This document shows, in pieces, positions 36,301 to 45,989 of a stretch of DNA of 64,000 nucleotides. This DNA comes from Bolinopsis microptera (lineage: Eukaryota; Ctenophora; Tentaculata; Lobata; Bolinopsidae). The stretch covers positions 19,027,919 through 19,091,918 of the forward strand of contig NC_087076.1 in the NCBI RefSeq assembly GCF_026151205.1. The letters are read 5' to 3'. The notes beneath the pieces were generated by a model. The model did not search any database and was not told the origin of the DNA. It saw only the letters and a program-made list of their open reading frames with translations. Every line of letters begins with the position of its first letter. Positions within the stretch are counted from its first letter, which is position 1. The position numbers and the translations under genes were made by a program.

Positions 36301-39300
36301 ATTTTTATAGTCAATACAATTATTTTTAAGACCCAAGTAAGATTTTTGTTTGACACAACAATCGATTTGGCCACCTGTTGCAAATCTTACCTTGTTTCAA
36401 TTGCATGCTCCCAGTCAGGATGGCTATCTCGTCCCGGCTAGATGATATAAAAAATAGCTTGAGAGTTTGGGTTGAAATAATTAGGATGCTGAAAGACTGT
36501 TTTTCTGCTTTGAGCAAAAACAAAGTTTTGGAAAAAGCTCTTGTAAAGCTTGCTACAGAAAGCAATAAATTGGACGACGCAGAACAAGAGGGTTTAAAAG
36601 AAATGATTGAGTATTGTCGACAGAGCAGAGTCGCTGAGCGCAAGGCTGAAATTGTTGTTCGGACTTTTCATTCTATTGTTAAATCTACTTTAAGAGCATT
36701 GAATTATTCTACAGAAACTGGGAAGATCTTTGAAGGTTTGTTGAAAAAGATCGAATCAAAATCCTCAGAACTTGAAGACGCTATCGTTGAAATTGGTAAA
36801 GTAAAAGATTCTTTTTTGCAAGTACAAATTGGTCTTCAGAATAGTCAAAATCAATGGGAATCAAAAAGGAATCAATTGAGCAATGATACTGCTATTCTGA
36901 AACGTGGCAGATACAGGCAAATGGCATCAGCCTTACCTGCCATTGCAGGTGTGATCGCAATAGTACCATATGTAGGCCCTGTAGCTGCAATATCTGGAAC
37001 TTCTGCAGCTGTTGGACTTATAACCGTTACAGTTATGAACTACATGGAGGGATTTGGCGCAGATGAATATCGCCAGCTTATTGATAAGATCAAAAAAGTC
37101 GAGCAATTTTTTGAGGAGACCCAGAACTGTTTAGAAACATCTCACGAATCGATTAAGAAAAACTGAGTTTACTGATGAAAATCAAAAGTGGAGTTGATGA
37201 CACGGTATTTGGCTGTCAGGATGTGTTGAAAGGAATTGTTTCCCCTGATGACGTTAAAGAGGATTTGGAGATTTTAAAAAGACTATGTGAGGAATATTTG
37301 GAGCTTTCCTCTTCATTGATGCCAAGAAATCTATTCAAGTTGGATCAACGAATAAGCAGTCCAAGAAAACAGGAAATGTCTAAAAGAAAGCGAAAAAATT
37401 AACTTTTACATTGACGCCTGACATTTTTGACAGAAATGCTGACTTGATTCCTTTCTACAAGAAGGCTCATATTCTCCCTGTCGAAAAGAGGATATTTTTC
37501 AAAGTGTGCCTTATCTGTTTCAATATGACTCATGGATTGGCGCCGATGTACCTCCAGGAGTTGGTTCAACTGAATAGAGATGATATGGCTGAACAGCAAG
37601 TTCTCTAAACTGAAGGTGAATAACAGGCGGTTCAGCAACTATGCACCTGAATCATGGAATTCTCTCCCTCTTGATGTCCGTAACATCAATGATATTGTGT
37701 CTTTTAAGAGTAAGTTGAAGAACTATTTGTATTATCAGTTATAGCTTAGTTAGGCTATTGCTAGTGGCTAGGTCTTTTTTGTGTAATTTTTTTTCGAGTA
37801 TCCATTTCTTGTTTTTTGGTTTTTTCGGTGTGTCAATAAAATCAATCATATTGTATGTATACTATTACCATTTTTTGCGACAGTTAATCCGATATTTTCT
37901 CTTTAACATCATTTAGTAGTTTTTGATCTTATGAGACCCGTGTTTTGTTTTGGTTCAATTTCATTTGAGCCAATAGCTGTATAATGAATGCTTAAATATA
38001 AGTTATGATTGTCATCGGGTTCTACACAGTGCAGTCGTCCAGTTTTTGTATATCATATTCTAATTTAAAAATTTTCTTCCTACATCAATAACCATGACCA
38101 TTGACGATTGATATTATGTATGTCACAATTTTTTAGTTCTAATCTTGACTGAAGTCTTTTATAGGATGACGTAATTGAGAAATATGGATGTTAGACTATG
38201 GGATGGTATGGATGTTCTAAAACATGCTATGTTAGAGATTAAAGAGTTCCAGGAGGCTTCTTTTGTCAGCGATATTGAACAAATTCTGGAATCTTCTGTG
38301 GTTTTTAATAATCAGTTTGGGGATGAACAAAAAAGAGCCATACAGAGACTACTCACCACTCATTACCATACAAAGCAAGCTCAGACCCAAGCACTTATAC
38401 TAGCTTCAACAATTTATGGGATTGTGGATTACACCAAACGTAGGTTTCAGAGAGAAAAATATGATGCTGAAAAAGTTTCCACTCTATTTGCGAAGAGGGT
38501 TCTGAGATCAATCGTACCAGAAATAAAAAAGGTAAAGGACAAAATTGGGGTTGCGATAATCTGTTATTCTGATATCTCTGAGGACATCGGCTGTCTCCTA
38601 TCTTGGTGCGATTCGAAGACGAAAACTGATGATAAGCTAGCAAGTTCTCCCGAAGCGGTTAGCAGGGCTCACACCTCTGCCTCTATTGGGCTCGTAGCAG
38701 TTGCATTTGGAGCTTCCCTCTTAACCGGAAGCTCAGGATCAGCACTGGCTTTAGGTGCTGTCGCTGAGGCGGCAGTCACTATTGTTGCTGAAAACGATCT
38801 CAATCGACAGAAAAGAAGACGACTCCTGGACTACGAAGATTATCTGCAGACGTTCAAAGAAAATTTAAGGATATTACAAGGACACCACACGGAATCAAAC
38901 ATTTTATCGAAAATGTTAAAATGTATCGAATTAGCTGAAGAAAAACTGTGCTCAGGAAATGCACGTTCGAGCAATAAACTGAATCGTCCCGATGAAGATT
39001 TTTATGGTATGATGAAACAAACATGTGATCACTGGAAAGAGATACACAGATTGTGTTTTGAGGTATGAGAAAGTTAGTGAGATATTGCTATTAATCCGAG
39101 AAATTGAAATAGTTGATGGCTCAAATGAAAATGGAACCCGAAAATATCATATGAAAATTGTACACCCTACTTTGTACAATGTACATAGTTTTTGACAGTT
39201 ATAATTTATAAAAGATTTGAATTTTACTTGTAGTAAAACTACAAGCAAAATTCTACAATGTAGTTTTGACTTTTTAACCAGTATTCCTTTTGAATTAAAA

Positions 39301-40845
39301 AGGTATTTTTGTATGATCTTGTATGCTGATCTAGATTTAGTTCTTTTAACATCTATAGTCTAGATAAAGCATTATGACCTCAATTCGATTTGTTGTTAAA
39401 TGTAAGTTGTGAATATGTCAGATTATTTTTCGATTTTAGTAAAACCATCAATACTCATTATTATTAAAGAATTTGAGCAATACTGCTTACTTACTGCTTA
39501 TTAGTGTGACATATTACATACTTTTATTAGTATATCATATCACTTAAAAACGTAGAGAAAAACAATGTCTGATCCTGTTGAATTGGTTGTCATATTGGCG
39601 GGTAGGCGGATCTTTGAAAAACACAACTTGTGCCCACACTCTTAACCATAAAATGGTTATTATTTAAGAGTGGTATTCGAATATGACGGACGTAGAAACT
39701 AAAACAATCATAAACAAGCTTTAGAGTTCAACACTCAACTTATTCGACTTAGGGCGGTTTCAATGTCCAAGCAGATATGATTTTTCTCCAGATCTGTCTA
39801 TCCAGCACGAGCTTGTTTATCTCTTTCTCTTTCTCTTTCTCTTTCTCTTTCCTGTCGCCAGGCCCCGTGTCCCTCCGCAGAATGTCAACATGAGGTGTGG
39901 TCTTCCCCTGATGTCCGTGAAAGCGTTCCCAAAAGAGAAGGTTCAACAACTGTAATATAATAGAACTAACGTGTTGCAGGATTTTTTATATGCTGTTCGT
40001 GTCTTATTGGTTTTTTGAAGTGATCTTCTTTATACGTTTATAAAAAACATGCGATATGTGAGATTGGTCACTATTAGCTGTATATAAATTTACTTTAAAC
40101 TTCTAGTCATAGCCAGTTGCTTAGCAACATCCGATCCTTACGTTTACCCTTACAAACATATCATTACGAAAGACATTCGCAAGTATATAGATAATCATAC
40201 AGTGCACCGGTCAAGAAGTAGAACAATATGTAAAATGTAAATAGTGTTTAAGAAAGGGCCAAGGTTCAAAAACTATAATCCACTATTAGGTTATTTCAAG
40301 CGAGGAATATTCATGCTTCAGTTTAAACTAATAGATATAATGTTTAGCAATAACTACTAACTATGACAAATCCTTAATCTGATAATCTCAGGTATTCTGA
40401 GCGGTGACACGCCCAACTCGCACCAGGGGACCTCCTCTCCGGAGCTCGAAGACAGCTTTGCTGAGCTGAACACTTCAATACAAGTCGAGTCTGCTTGGTA
40501 AGATGAAAATTAATTTAGATATTCATTTGTTGTTGATTTCCTCATTATCGTGTCACGTGTGATCAAATCACTTTTTTTGATAGTCTAAAATATTCTCATC
40601 TCGGAAATATTACCGTTAAAAAATTTGATTGACATTTCGACGAGAGGTCCATGTCGTTAGTGTGAGCTTTTCTACTCAAAGAGTTTTTTGAATATTATTT
40701 CTCATTATTATTAATTATAGAAATGTTGGTTGAATATTCCTACTCTGACATCTAAAACAACTTCAGTGTTGCCCGAGAAAGCTCGCAGCCAAACGACAGA
40801 CGTAGTTACCGTCCTCCGCCTCTACCGCCCCGGCACAAGACATAG
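24341..40845 (+). CDS. RA-like and tandem PH-like signalling protein (probable C-terminal part of the PUB-kinase gene)
   Basis: Exons 24341-24406, 24530-24641, 25937-26082, 26257-26540, 26668-26756, 26916-27032, 27195-27308, 27486-27651, 27836-27993, 28134-28212, 40392-40497 and 40767-40845 (stop TAG). Every border is AG...GT and every phase agrees. The order is: a basic Ser/Arg stretch (RRQSLGMRASIRKLVRSVSG), an RA-like ubiquitin-fold domain (SLTVYTTLLQ...YAMVEVFD...RGLLDQPLL...TRYLV), a PH domain (SKVWGTLDGISLAVFEDED...HTFQADDREDAFRWVEAINAA), a second PH-like domain (LHKEELVFYHNGERHSFSMS...GFRLKFGE...YHAWSSALHRA), and a proline-rich tail ending RPPPLPPRHKT that could bind SH3 domains. RA domains bind Ras-type GTPases and PH domains bind phosphoinositides or proteins, so membrane signalling is inferred. 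The first exon needs two bases from upstream, exactly what the kinase exon ending at 20720 supplies; I find no separate start codon or promoter. I do not recognise a named orthologue. Confidence 0.7.
25081..25163 (+). tRNA. tRNA-Leu (anticodon TAA)
   Basis: An 83-nt class II tRNA. Acceptor stem ACCAGGG/CCCTGGT pairs fully. The anticodon stem TTGGA/TCCAA encloses loop CTTAAGT with anticodon TAA. The long variable arm (GTGCAGATGCAC) is the Leu/Ser/Tyr type, and the T arm is GGGTTCGAACCCC. A and B boxes are intact (TGGTTAAGGAG, GGTTCGAAC), and a T-run (TTTT, 25168-25171) follows as a Pol III stop. There is no intron. It is nested in a protein-gene intron on the same strand. Confidence 0.96.
25164..25936. 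other. Intron remainder, nothing recognised
   Basis: AT-rich, with a short GCGC-rich patch near 25540-25565. No coding or RNA signal beyond the tRNA upstream. Confidence 0.4.
28213..29478. other. Start of a 12-kb intron; dispersed CGTTCACATATTACG motifs
   Basis: No gene. Two copies of ATCGTTCACATATTACG occur, near 28949 and near 29373 (the second with a 3-bp extra ATT). Related sequences occur near 43825, 54329 and 54548, so this is part of a dispersed family, probably a miniature transposon end. Confidence 0.45.
29479..30157. mobile_element. Foldback DNA element with about 158-bp inverted arms
   Basis: The left arm (29479-29690) and right arm (29999-30157) are near-perfect reverse complements. 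The ends are GATGTGGATACTGGCGGGG and CCCCGCCAGTATCCACATC. The left arm is longer because about 54 bp (from GTGATAATTGTTTGTTTACG) are duplicated in tandem there only. The interior is AT-rich and non-coding. I could not identify a target-site duplication, so the superfamily is open. High arm identity suggests a young element. Confidence 0.85.
30158..32700. other. Intron DNA, nothing recognised
   Basis: AT-rich. Short open frames on both strands have no recognisable domain or codon bias. No repeats stronger than scattered A/T runs were seen. Confidence 0.4.
32720..33110 (-). mobile_element. Decayed non-LTR reverse transcriptase fragment
   Basis: Minus-strand translation gives TEYADDVDLDEDEENLKRWN, VNEDITDFTHDVYLARSGER and GYAAFNKYQKAWTNRK. 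YADD is the reverse transcriptase active site. The flanking residues parallel the copy at 48.6-49.8 kb (YSDDVEE, WSLFVNDTKTKFTRVY, KANSAFWSFDKLW), so both are one LINE family. It is a short, broken relic with an internal deletion after the YADD stretch. Confidence 0.7.
33140..33610. repeat. Three diverged copies of a roughly 165-bp unit
   Basis: Recurring pattern AACTCGAAAAGTAAGCATTT, then TATGTTG-like, TATATAAACATG and a TCTATTC-AAG block, starting near 33150, 33326 and 33484. Copies are clearly diverged, so the tandem array is old. Non-coding. Confidence 0.55.
34385..35190 (-). mobile_element. Decayed RTE-like LINE fragment
   Basis: The minus strand shows GFDFRPGRGTREQILALRRI and FSFIDFAKAFD (reverse transcriptase core), then in another frame EEVDDFKYLGSYI, RKGLAWKALQSLDAFWKS and KTRIFITAVEFVILYAGN, the usual C-terminal region of RTE-like elements. 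Frames change between these blocks and the YADD region is missing, so the copy is dead. It lies in the 12-kb intron, antisense to the host gene. Confidence 0.75.
35191..36419. other. Intron DNA, nothing recognised
   Basis: No supported gene. A hydrophobic open frame overlapping 36172-36441 is judged spurious. A possible splice acceptor (CCCAGTCAG) lies directly before the ATG at 36420. Confidence 0.4.
36420..37402 (+). pseudogene. Coiled-coil/hydrophobic-hairpin protein gene, copy A (pore-former-like architecture; probably damaged)
   Basis: An intronless gene on the host-gene strand. The main open frame (36420-37166, about 248 residues) has long amphipathic helices, then a hydrophobic Gly/Ala-rich stretch of about 40 residues (starting MASALPAIAGVIAIVPYVGP), then another helical segment. 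This order is known from helical pore-formers (HBL/ClyA/xenorhabdolysin type) and from apolipoprotein-L-like proteins; I cannot choose between them, and no function is shown. It appears to be shorter than its neighbour copy and to carry about one break near its 3' end, so it is treated as a fossil. No signal peptide is seen. Confidence 0.55.
37411..37745 (+). mobile_element. LINE 3' fragment (C-terminal tail of ORF2)
   Basis: Frames here give LPVEKRIFFKVCLICFNMTH, GLAPMYLQELVQ and, after a frame change, RRFSNYAPESWNSLPLDVRN with FKSKLKNYLY. This is the well-known tail of CR1/L2-type LINE ORF2 proteins (LPV..RI.FK, GLAP.YL, WNSLP..IR, FK..LK.YL). A short 3' UTR follows. It is 5'-truncated and lies between the two hairpin coiled-coil genes. 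Confidence 0.75.
38184..39068 (+). CDS. Coiled-coil/hydrophobic-hairpin protein, copy B (pore-former-like architecture; looks whole)
   Basis: An intronless open frame of 294 residues from the ATG at 38184. About 155 helical residues come first, then a small-residue hydrophobic segment (ASIGLVAVAFGASLLTGSSG continuing to VAEAAVTIVAE), a basic turn (RQKRRR) and a C-terminal helical part. The layout matches copy A, although residue identity is low, so the two are old duplicates or separately acquired members. Similar layouts occur in helical pore-forming proteins and in apolipoprotein-L-like proteins; assignment is open and no activity is claimed. TTTTATAG just before 38164 is a possible acceptor for a spliced leader exon. 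It is nested in the 12-kb intron, same strand as the host. Confidence 0.6.
   Translation: MDVRLWDGMDVLKHAMLEIKEFQEASFVSDIEQILESSVVFNNQFGDEQKRAIQRLLTTHYHTKQAQTQALILASTIYGIVDYTKRRFQREKYDAEKVSTLFAKRVLRSIVPEIKKVKDKIGVAIICYSDISEDIGCLLSWCDSKTKTDDKLASSPEAVSRAHTSASIGLVAVAFGASLLTGSSGSALALGAVAEAAVTIVAENDLNRQKRRRLLDYEDYLQTFKENLRILQGHHTESNILSKMLKCIELAEEKLCSGNARSSNKLNRPDEDFYGMMKQTCDHWKEIHRLCFEV
39069..40391. other. Last part of the 12-kb intron
   Basis: AT-rich, no gene. A hexanucleotide microsatellite (TTTCTC)n lies at about 39821-39850; its complement encodes a meaningless Lys-Glu run. Confidence 0.5.
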
Positions 40846-42213
40846 TACCCTCCTACCACATCGTCCCTGGAATCTAACACCTTTACCAACTTGATGTAAA
40901 ATAGCTGAGCAACTCGTTCTGATACGTTGGTCGCTTCCTAAAGTAGATTGAAAAGTCGGCCATCGTCTATCGGTTACTCAGTAAAAACTCTTTTTTTACC
41001 AACTCGAAGTTATGATGAACAACTCAGAACAAACTCCCTTTATTTAAAAGTTAACAGTACTGACTATAATCATTATGTGCATACTAATACTGAAAGTGCT
41101 TCAATAAGCTCTGCGGTGTGTTCATTTTATTGAATTCGGTTTCGTTGAATAGATAGCAGGAAAATATTATTTTGTTATGGTCCGGGCAATTTATAGGACG
41201 CCAAAAAGGGCCAATGAAATTTATTCTGCATTTTAATAAACTTTGTTTTCTAGTTTATACTTTGCGATAATATAAGACACAAATAGTATTTTGCAATGGT
41301 TGAATGACAAAATTTCTTAATTTTTGTATTTCGTAACTAAGACTGAAGTCACCGTGCCTATATCGTGCCTTGTCACAAATAATTTTGTTAACAAGATTTT
41401 TGGTCCAGCATTTTTTTCAATTATGATATAGTTTTCGAAAATCTGGTTAGGATTTTCACATTTCCATTCGTAGGACTAGGAATCAGAAATAAGCCGCTTC
41501 ATCAAGATTACGCTTTTTTCTGTTAGAAACAGTCGTGAATGAGAACTTCGTGAACGCTTTTGATACTTATGATATATTGGCGTTTCATTTCAACTTTAAA
41601 GGTATGTATTAGGTTTATTTTATTGTTAGTAACTTTATTGTTCAGCTTTATACGGAACAGTTAAAATTTTTGTACAGTTTAGAATTTTAAACTTTTCAGT
41701 ATTATGACACAAACACCGACAGCTTAGTTTTAAATAGAAAATGAAATTTTATGTTATAATTGTGTTGAATACAATAACAATGTCTTACGTTTATTATCAT
41801 ATCTAAAATGAAGAAATATCCGTCACTAGTAATTTGTTTTAACGACATTGTCATTAAAAATGCACATTATTTACGTCCTAAAGTCAAAATACGCTATCAT
41901 TTTGGTAAAGATAAAATTTCGTACACGCAGAAGTTATAGCGATTTCTTTTTCTTTTTTTTTTCATTGAGAGTCACAAATATGCAAGAAAGGAAGGAAAGA
42001 AGATTGTTGACACCAACAACGAAAGCTTGGTTTCGAATTATGTTCAACTCAAATTTGTATTGAATACAATGACATAAAAACTTTATCTTCATATCAAAAA
42101 TCGTAAGAAACTCAGAAACTGTCACTCTTAATCAATATTTGATAAAACACGCCCAATATCCACACTCAGCAGCCTGCATTTGAACATTCAATGCTAAAAT
42201 AACCACTTCACGT
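40846..42213. other. Intergenic region between convergent genes
   Basis: Holds the 3' UTRs of the plus-strand RA/PH gene and the minus-strand homeobox gene. AT-rich, with no other signal seen. Confidence 0.45.
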
Positions 42214-44802
42214 TCACTTGTAATATGATTCGCTCATGTTCAAGAAAGGAAGTAAAAAAGGGCTAAGCAGGGGTAGAGAGTTTATTGGTGGCTGTGAAAT
42301 GTTTTTTAACTGTGGCGCTGGCAAGTTTGAAGTTTGTTCTGTTGAAATAGTGCTCGTCTCCCCGCTGCTGTTCTGAAAGAAGTTGCAATTAAGAAGATAT
42401 TTAACGATATAAGATTTGTGAGATATGTAAATTGTAACTATGGTGTTCACTGTTCATAGGAAGTGCAGAGTATGTTGGTAATGGTGGGGTGGCAGGAAAC
42501 CGAATTATAAAATTACGAAAGCTTACGGGATTCCTCTCAGTTCTCCCTGGCCCTCTCTTCCATTTCGACCTTCGGTTTTGAAACCATACTTTTATCTGAA
42601 ACAAAGTAATCAAATGTTTAACTAGCTATTGAGTATTGATAATATCATATACGTGTTAAGGATTTAATGTAATTGGAATAGTTCATCACTCATCGAAATG
42701 TAGTCCCCATTAGATACGTCATCTTGCCGACGAAAACAGATCTCCTGAATCATGAATGAGAAATGTACCTGCTCGTCAGAGAGTCCTAGTATAAAAGCCA
42801 GGCATGATCTTTCAGTCGAGGTCAGATACTTCTGACTCTCGAATCTTCTTTCCAGTTCTAGGAGTTGTCGTGCTGTGAAGATCGTCCGGGGTTTACGGGC
42901 CTTCTTCCTTGCCGCAGAACTGTTGGACGCTGGCGTTTGATTGGCTTGATTAGAAGTTATTTGATCGTGGCAGGGAGGGACTAGTCAAGAACATTGATAA
43001 AACATAAAAGCTGCAAATGATGCAGTCAATTTGTTTCCAAGAAACTAATAGTAGTAGTAAATTAAGTTAAACTATAAGTACCTACTAATAGGTTATTGAT
43101 AATTTATCAGACTATGGCCCTTAATAGAATTAACTAATTAATTATAAGATCCTATTACCCAACAACGTGACGATCTCCAGACCTCAGATGAGGGACCCTA
43201 CTTATGCTAGCTCCACGTACACAGCATATAGTTTCAGCCTGGTTATAAATTTAATCTAGAGCTAAAAACTCTTTGGGCTGGACACAGTTGATTTAATAGC
43301 CGTAATTTTAAGGGGTGTATATAATGAGCCAGTACCCGAAGTTCCATGAGCAACTCTACTCTGGTGGCTAGGTTCGGTAAATTGAAAGTCATTAGTTAGG
43401 AGCTGGTTAGACTAAGGGATAATCTACGTCATATTTAGTGGTGGGAGCAGCACCTACATCATTGGAAGTGGAGCACTGAACATACTACAAATAGTATCTA
43501 AATTATGAGAACTCTGTAATTATACTGCTCCACGTGGGTAACGCATGCTTCTAATTGAGCATGTTGCGGCAAATGATATTGACCAATGAATTAGATGGCT
43601 GTATGATTGCTAAGAGAGTAGACCTGAGCCTTAAACTCATCATTACCTAACAAAGACTAGACTATCACTGTCCCACACCTGTAGCAATAATCTAAGAAGT
43701 TGGTCATCTTAGTTTGTGGTCTGAAATAAAACCTGGAGGGTAATAGATACGCAAATCACTGATGCCGTATTGTTTTATGGAGATCTTTTCCATGCTAATA
43801 TCATGGTAAATGGTGATATGGGTTCGTTTACATATTACGTGATCACTTTTTGACCAATTTTTAACCCCCTCCGTAATCCGTTTTAGACTATTGTCTAGCG
43901 TAATAATTTAGAAACCCCCTCCCCCTCAGTGATAACCTAATTTATCTGACCGACCCTATGCTATGGTTGTCCGGTAAGATTAGCACTAAGTATTAATTAA
44001 GTATGTACCACTACCAGTGTGGGTTAAGTTCAGGTTTTTGATCTTTATTTATGAATACTATTACCGAATAGAGTGCAAGTAGAATTATTTCCACAGTTAT
44101 ACATTCATTACTCAACTTGAACTAGCCATCATGCATCAGTCATTCTAGGTTTCACAATGATCTTAATCTTATTGAGCGTGACCAGGAGAGGTTTAAAAAT
44201 CATTTTTATGTTTTACTTATTAATACCTATAATTCTTTTATCTTATAATAATAATAAACTTTAAAAACTCTCACATCTCAGCACTAACAATTTCACAATT
44301 AAATTGGACTAGACCTATACTATGAATACGAGAGAGGTATTAAATAGGGAAACAATTGCAATGTTTACTTACCGAAATGGGAGTCAGTCAGTTGGAGGTT
44401 TGTAGGTGGCCGTTTTAGCTGTTCCTCTGGTCTGAGTGGTAAATCGTTGACTTCTCTTCTCTGCAAAAATGAGTATTGTAATGGTTATTCTGGTATGGTA
44501 TCATTAAGTACTAGAGTAGTACTAAACTAAGTACTAAACTAACAAGTTCAGATCTCCTCTCTTGAACTTTTGAAAATGGTTCATAGTATAAATCCAGTGG
44601 TTGTTACTTGTAGTTGTGAGAGATAAAGGGAGCCTGAGTTGATGGAGATGGCAGAGTGTCTTGATCTTTGTAAGCAATCGAGGAATTTAGATTGAGACTC
44701 CTGTGACAGTTCAGTTTGTTTCAAACGTGAATCTGCTTCAATTCTGGATCTCTGGGTGTAAAGCTGCTGCAATAATGAGTCAAGATCCACATTCAGCTGC
44801 AT
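42214..44802 (-). CDS. ANTP-class homeobox transcription factor, Dlx/Msx/NK-related
   Basis: Five exons on the minus strand: 44802-44608, 44460-44373, 42980-42769, 42595-42527 and 42372-42214; GT-AG borders, phases agree, 240 residues. The homeodomain is about residues 122-181: RKPRTIFTARQLLELERRFE, then SQKYLTSTERSCLAFILGL and KVWFQNRRSKWKR. W48, F49, N51 and R53 are present. RKPRT at the start and RSK after the recognition helix resemble Dlx, and the intron between homeodomain positions 44 and 45 is also known from Dlx genes. Against a firm Dlx call, helix 2 (ERSCLAFILGLSDEQ) is unusual and W56 (KWK) differs from the Dlx KFK. N-terminal residues 1-94 are Gln/Leu-rich and helical; the C-terminus is Pro/Leu-rich. 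It should be a nuclear DNA-binding regulator. The ATG at 44802 is the first in frame; an extra 5' exon is possible. Confidence 0.87.
42981..44372 (-). other. Second intron of the homeobox gene
   Basis: No gene inside. A copy of the dispersed motif TCGTTTACATATTACGTG lies near 43826, followed by short C-rich runs (CCCCCTCC, 43864 and 43915), the same layout as near 54329. Confidence 0.45.
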
Positions 44803-45504
44803 GACTAACTCTGATACCAATGAAATTGCGCGGAAACCTATGTAAATGAAAGCTATTATCAACAATTGTGAATAAAACTATCAGTGATCATGGGGATACT
44901 AATGCTATTGACACGGAACAACGGCGGTGTCACGCGTGTTATACTTAGTTCTACTTTTCAGGGGGCGTCACGTGACTCATTTCTAGATGATAGATTAGAA
45001 CACCTGGGGAGCACCACTTGTAAACACCACTTTCCAGCTGTGGGCTCATAATTTAAGTACCTTTTAGAGTCTAATTCAAGATTAGATTAGGACATAATTC
45101 CATGTAGTGCTACCAGCACTAAACTCGCTCATTAATTTGATTCAAACTTATGCCTATATATATTTATACATATATGATATATATGCATAATCTATCTGCA
45201 GTACCAACAAAAAACATTTTCTGAATCTGATGGTAATTTTCCACAAGTCTCATAATATTATCTGTTATCGAAAAGCGAAATTATCCATAATCAATAATGA
45301 AGCTAGCCACAATATGAATAAAGCTATGAGTATGTGTGAAACAAAATGTACATATTACATGATTACCATGACTCACGTTCTACCCCAAAACTTCTTACCT
45401 CAGATTGTTATCCCCAGTGTGCAGAAACGTCGTATCCCAGAGCGAAAGGCCTCAGGACGTTTTACTGGGTGGCGCCAGCTCCTCTCTGTGTACACTAAGC
45501 CTAA
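44803..45504. other. Upstream region of the homeobox gene
   Basis: Probably includes its promoter and 5' UTR. AT-rich with an ATATAT tract near 45155-45190. No transposon or RNA gene was recognised. Confidence 0.4.
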
Positions 45505-45507
45505 GGT

Positions 45508-45775
45508 TTTACTGTCGCCAAGATGCAGATAGGCCTAACGCAGAGTTAGGCCTAACTTTGTTAGTCACCAAGATAAGAGTATATTTTTCACAGCTTTTAG
45601 TTCCTTTTTAAAATTTCCGTTCATCAGATTTTCCTGCACTTCTTTTACATTTTAGTTTGTATATATTCTCAATTGTATATGATTCGTATTTGTTATAGTT
45701 ACTTTAATGATATAATTTCTCAGAAAGTTAGGCCTAACTCTGCGTTAGGCCTAACTGCATCTTGGTGACAGTAAG
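45508..45775. mobile_element. Small foldback element with nested GTTAGGCCTAAC palindromes
   Basis: The left arm (ACTGTCGCCAAGATGCAG then TAGGCCTAACGCAGAGTTAG, 45511-45560) and right arm (45727-45775, ending CTGCATCTTGGTGACAGT) are inverted copies with few mismatches. Each arm holds two GTTAGGCCTAAC-type 12-bp palindromes. The flanks AAGGTTTT and AAGGTTAA could be a decayed 8-bp target duplication. About 265 bp, AT-rich interior, no gene. Confidence 0.7.
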
Positions 45776-45989
45776 GTTAAGGATGTTGTGTCCTAGTAAA
45801 TTGGCCCAAAAGTATGAATGGAAAGCACATGGTTAGGTGAATTACATGGCTAGGTGAAGGTCACGACGTGATACAATTAGCGTTAGGGTTTCAACATATG
45901 CTTCAGTTAGGAATTGGGTTTGGGTTAAGGTTGGAATCAGATTGCAGATTAGAGACCGGTTAGGCCAATAGGCCGGTTTCGAATAGTCA

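Noticed and set aside
36172-36441. Hydrophobic 89-residue frame
   Set aside because: AT-rich noise overlapping the start of copy A in another frame.
39749-39949. Minus-strand frame with a Lys-Glu run
   Set aside because: It comes from the TTTCTC microsatellite.
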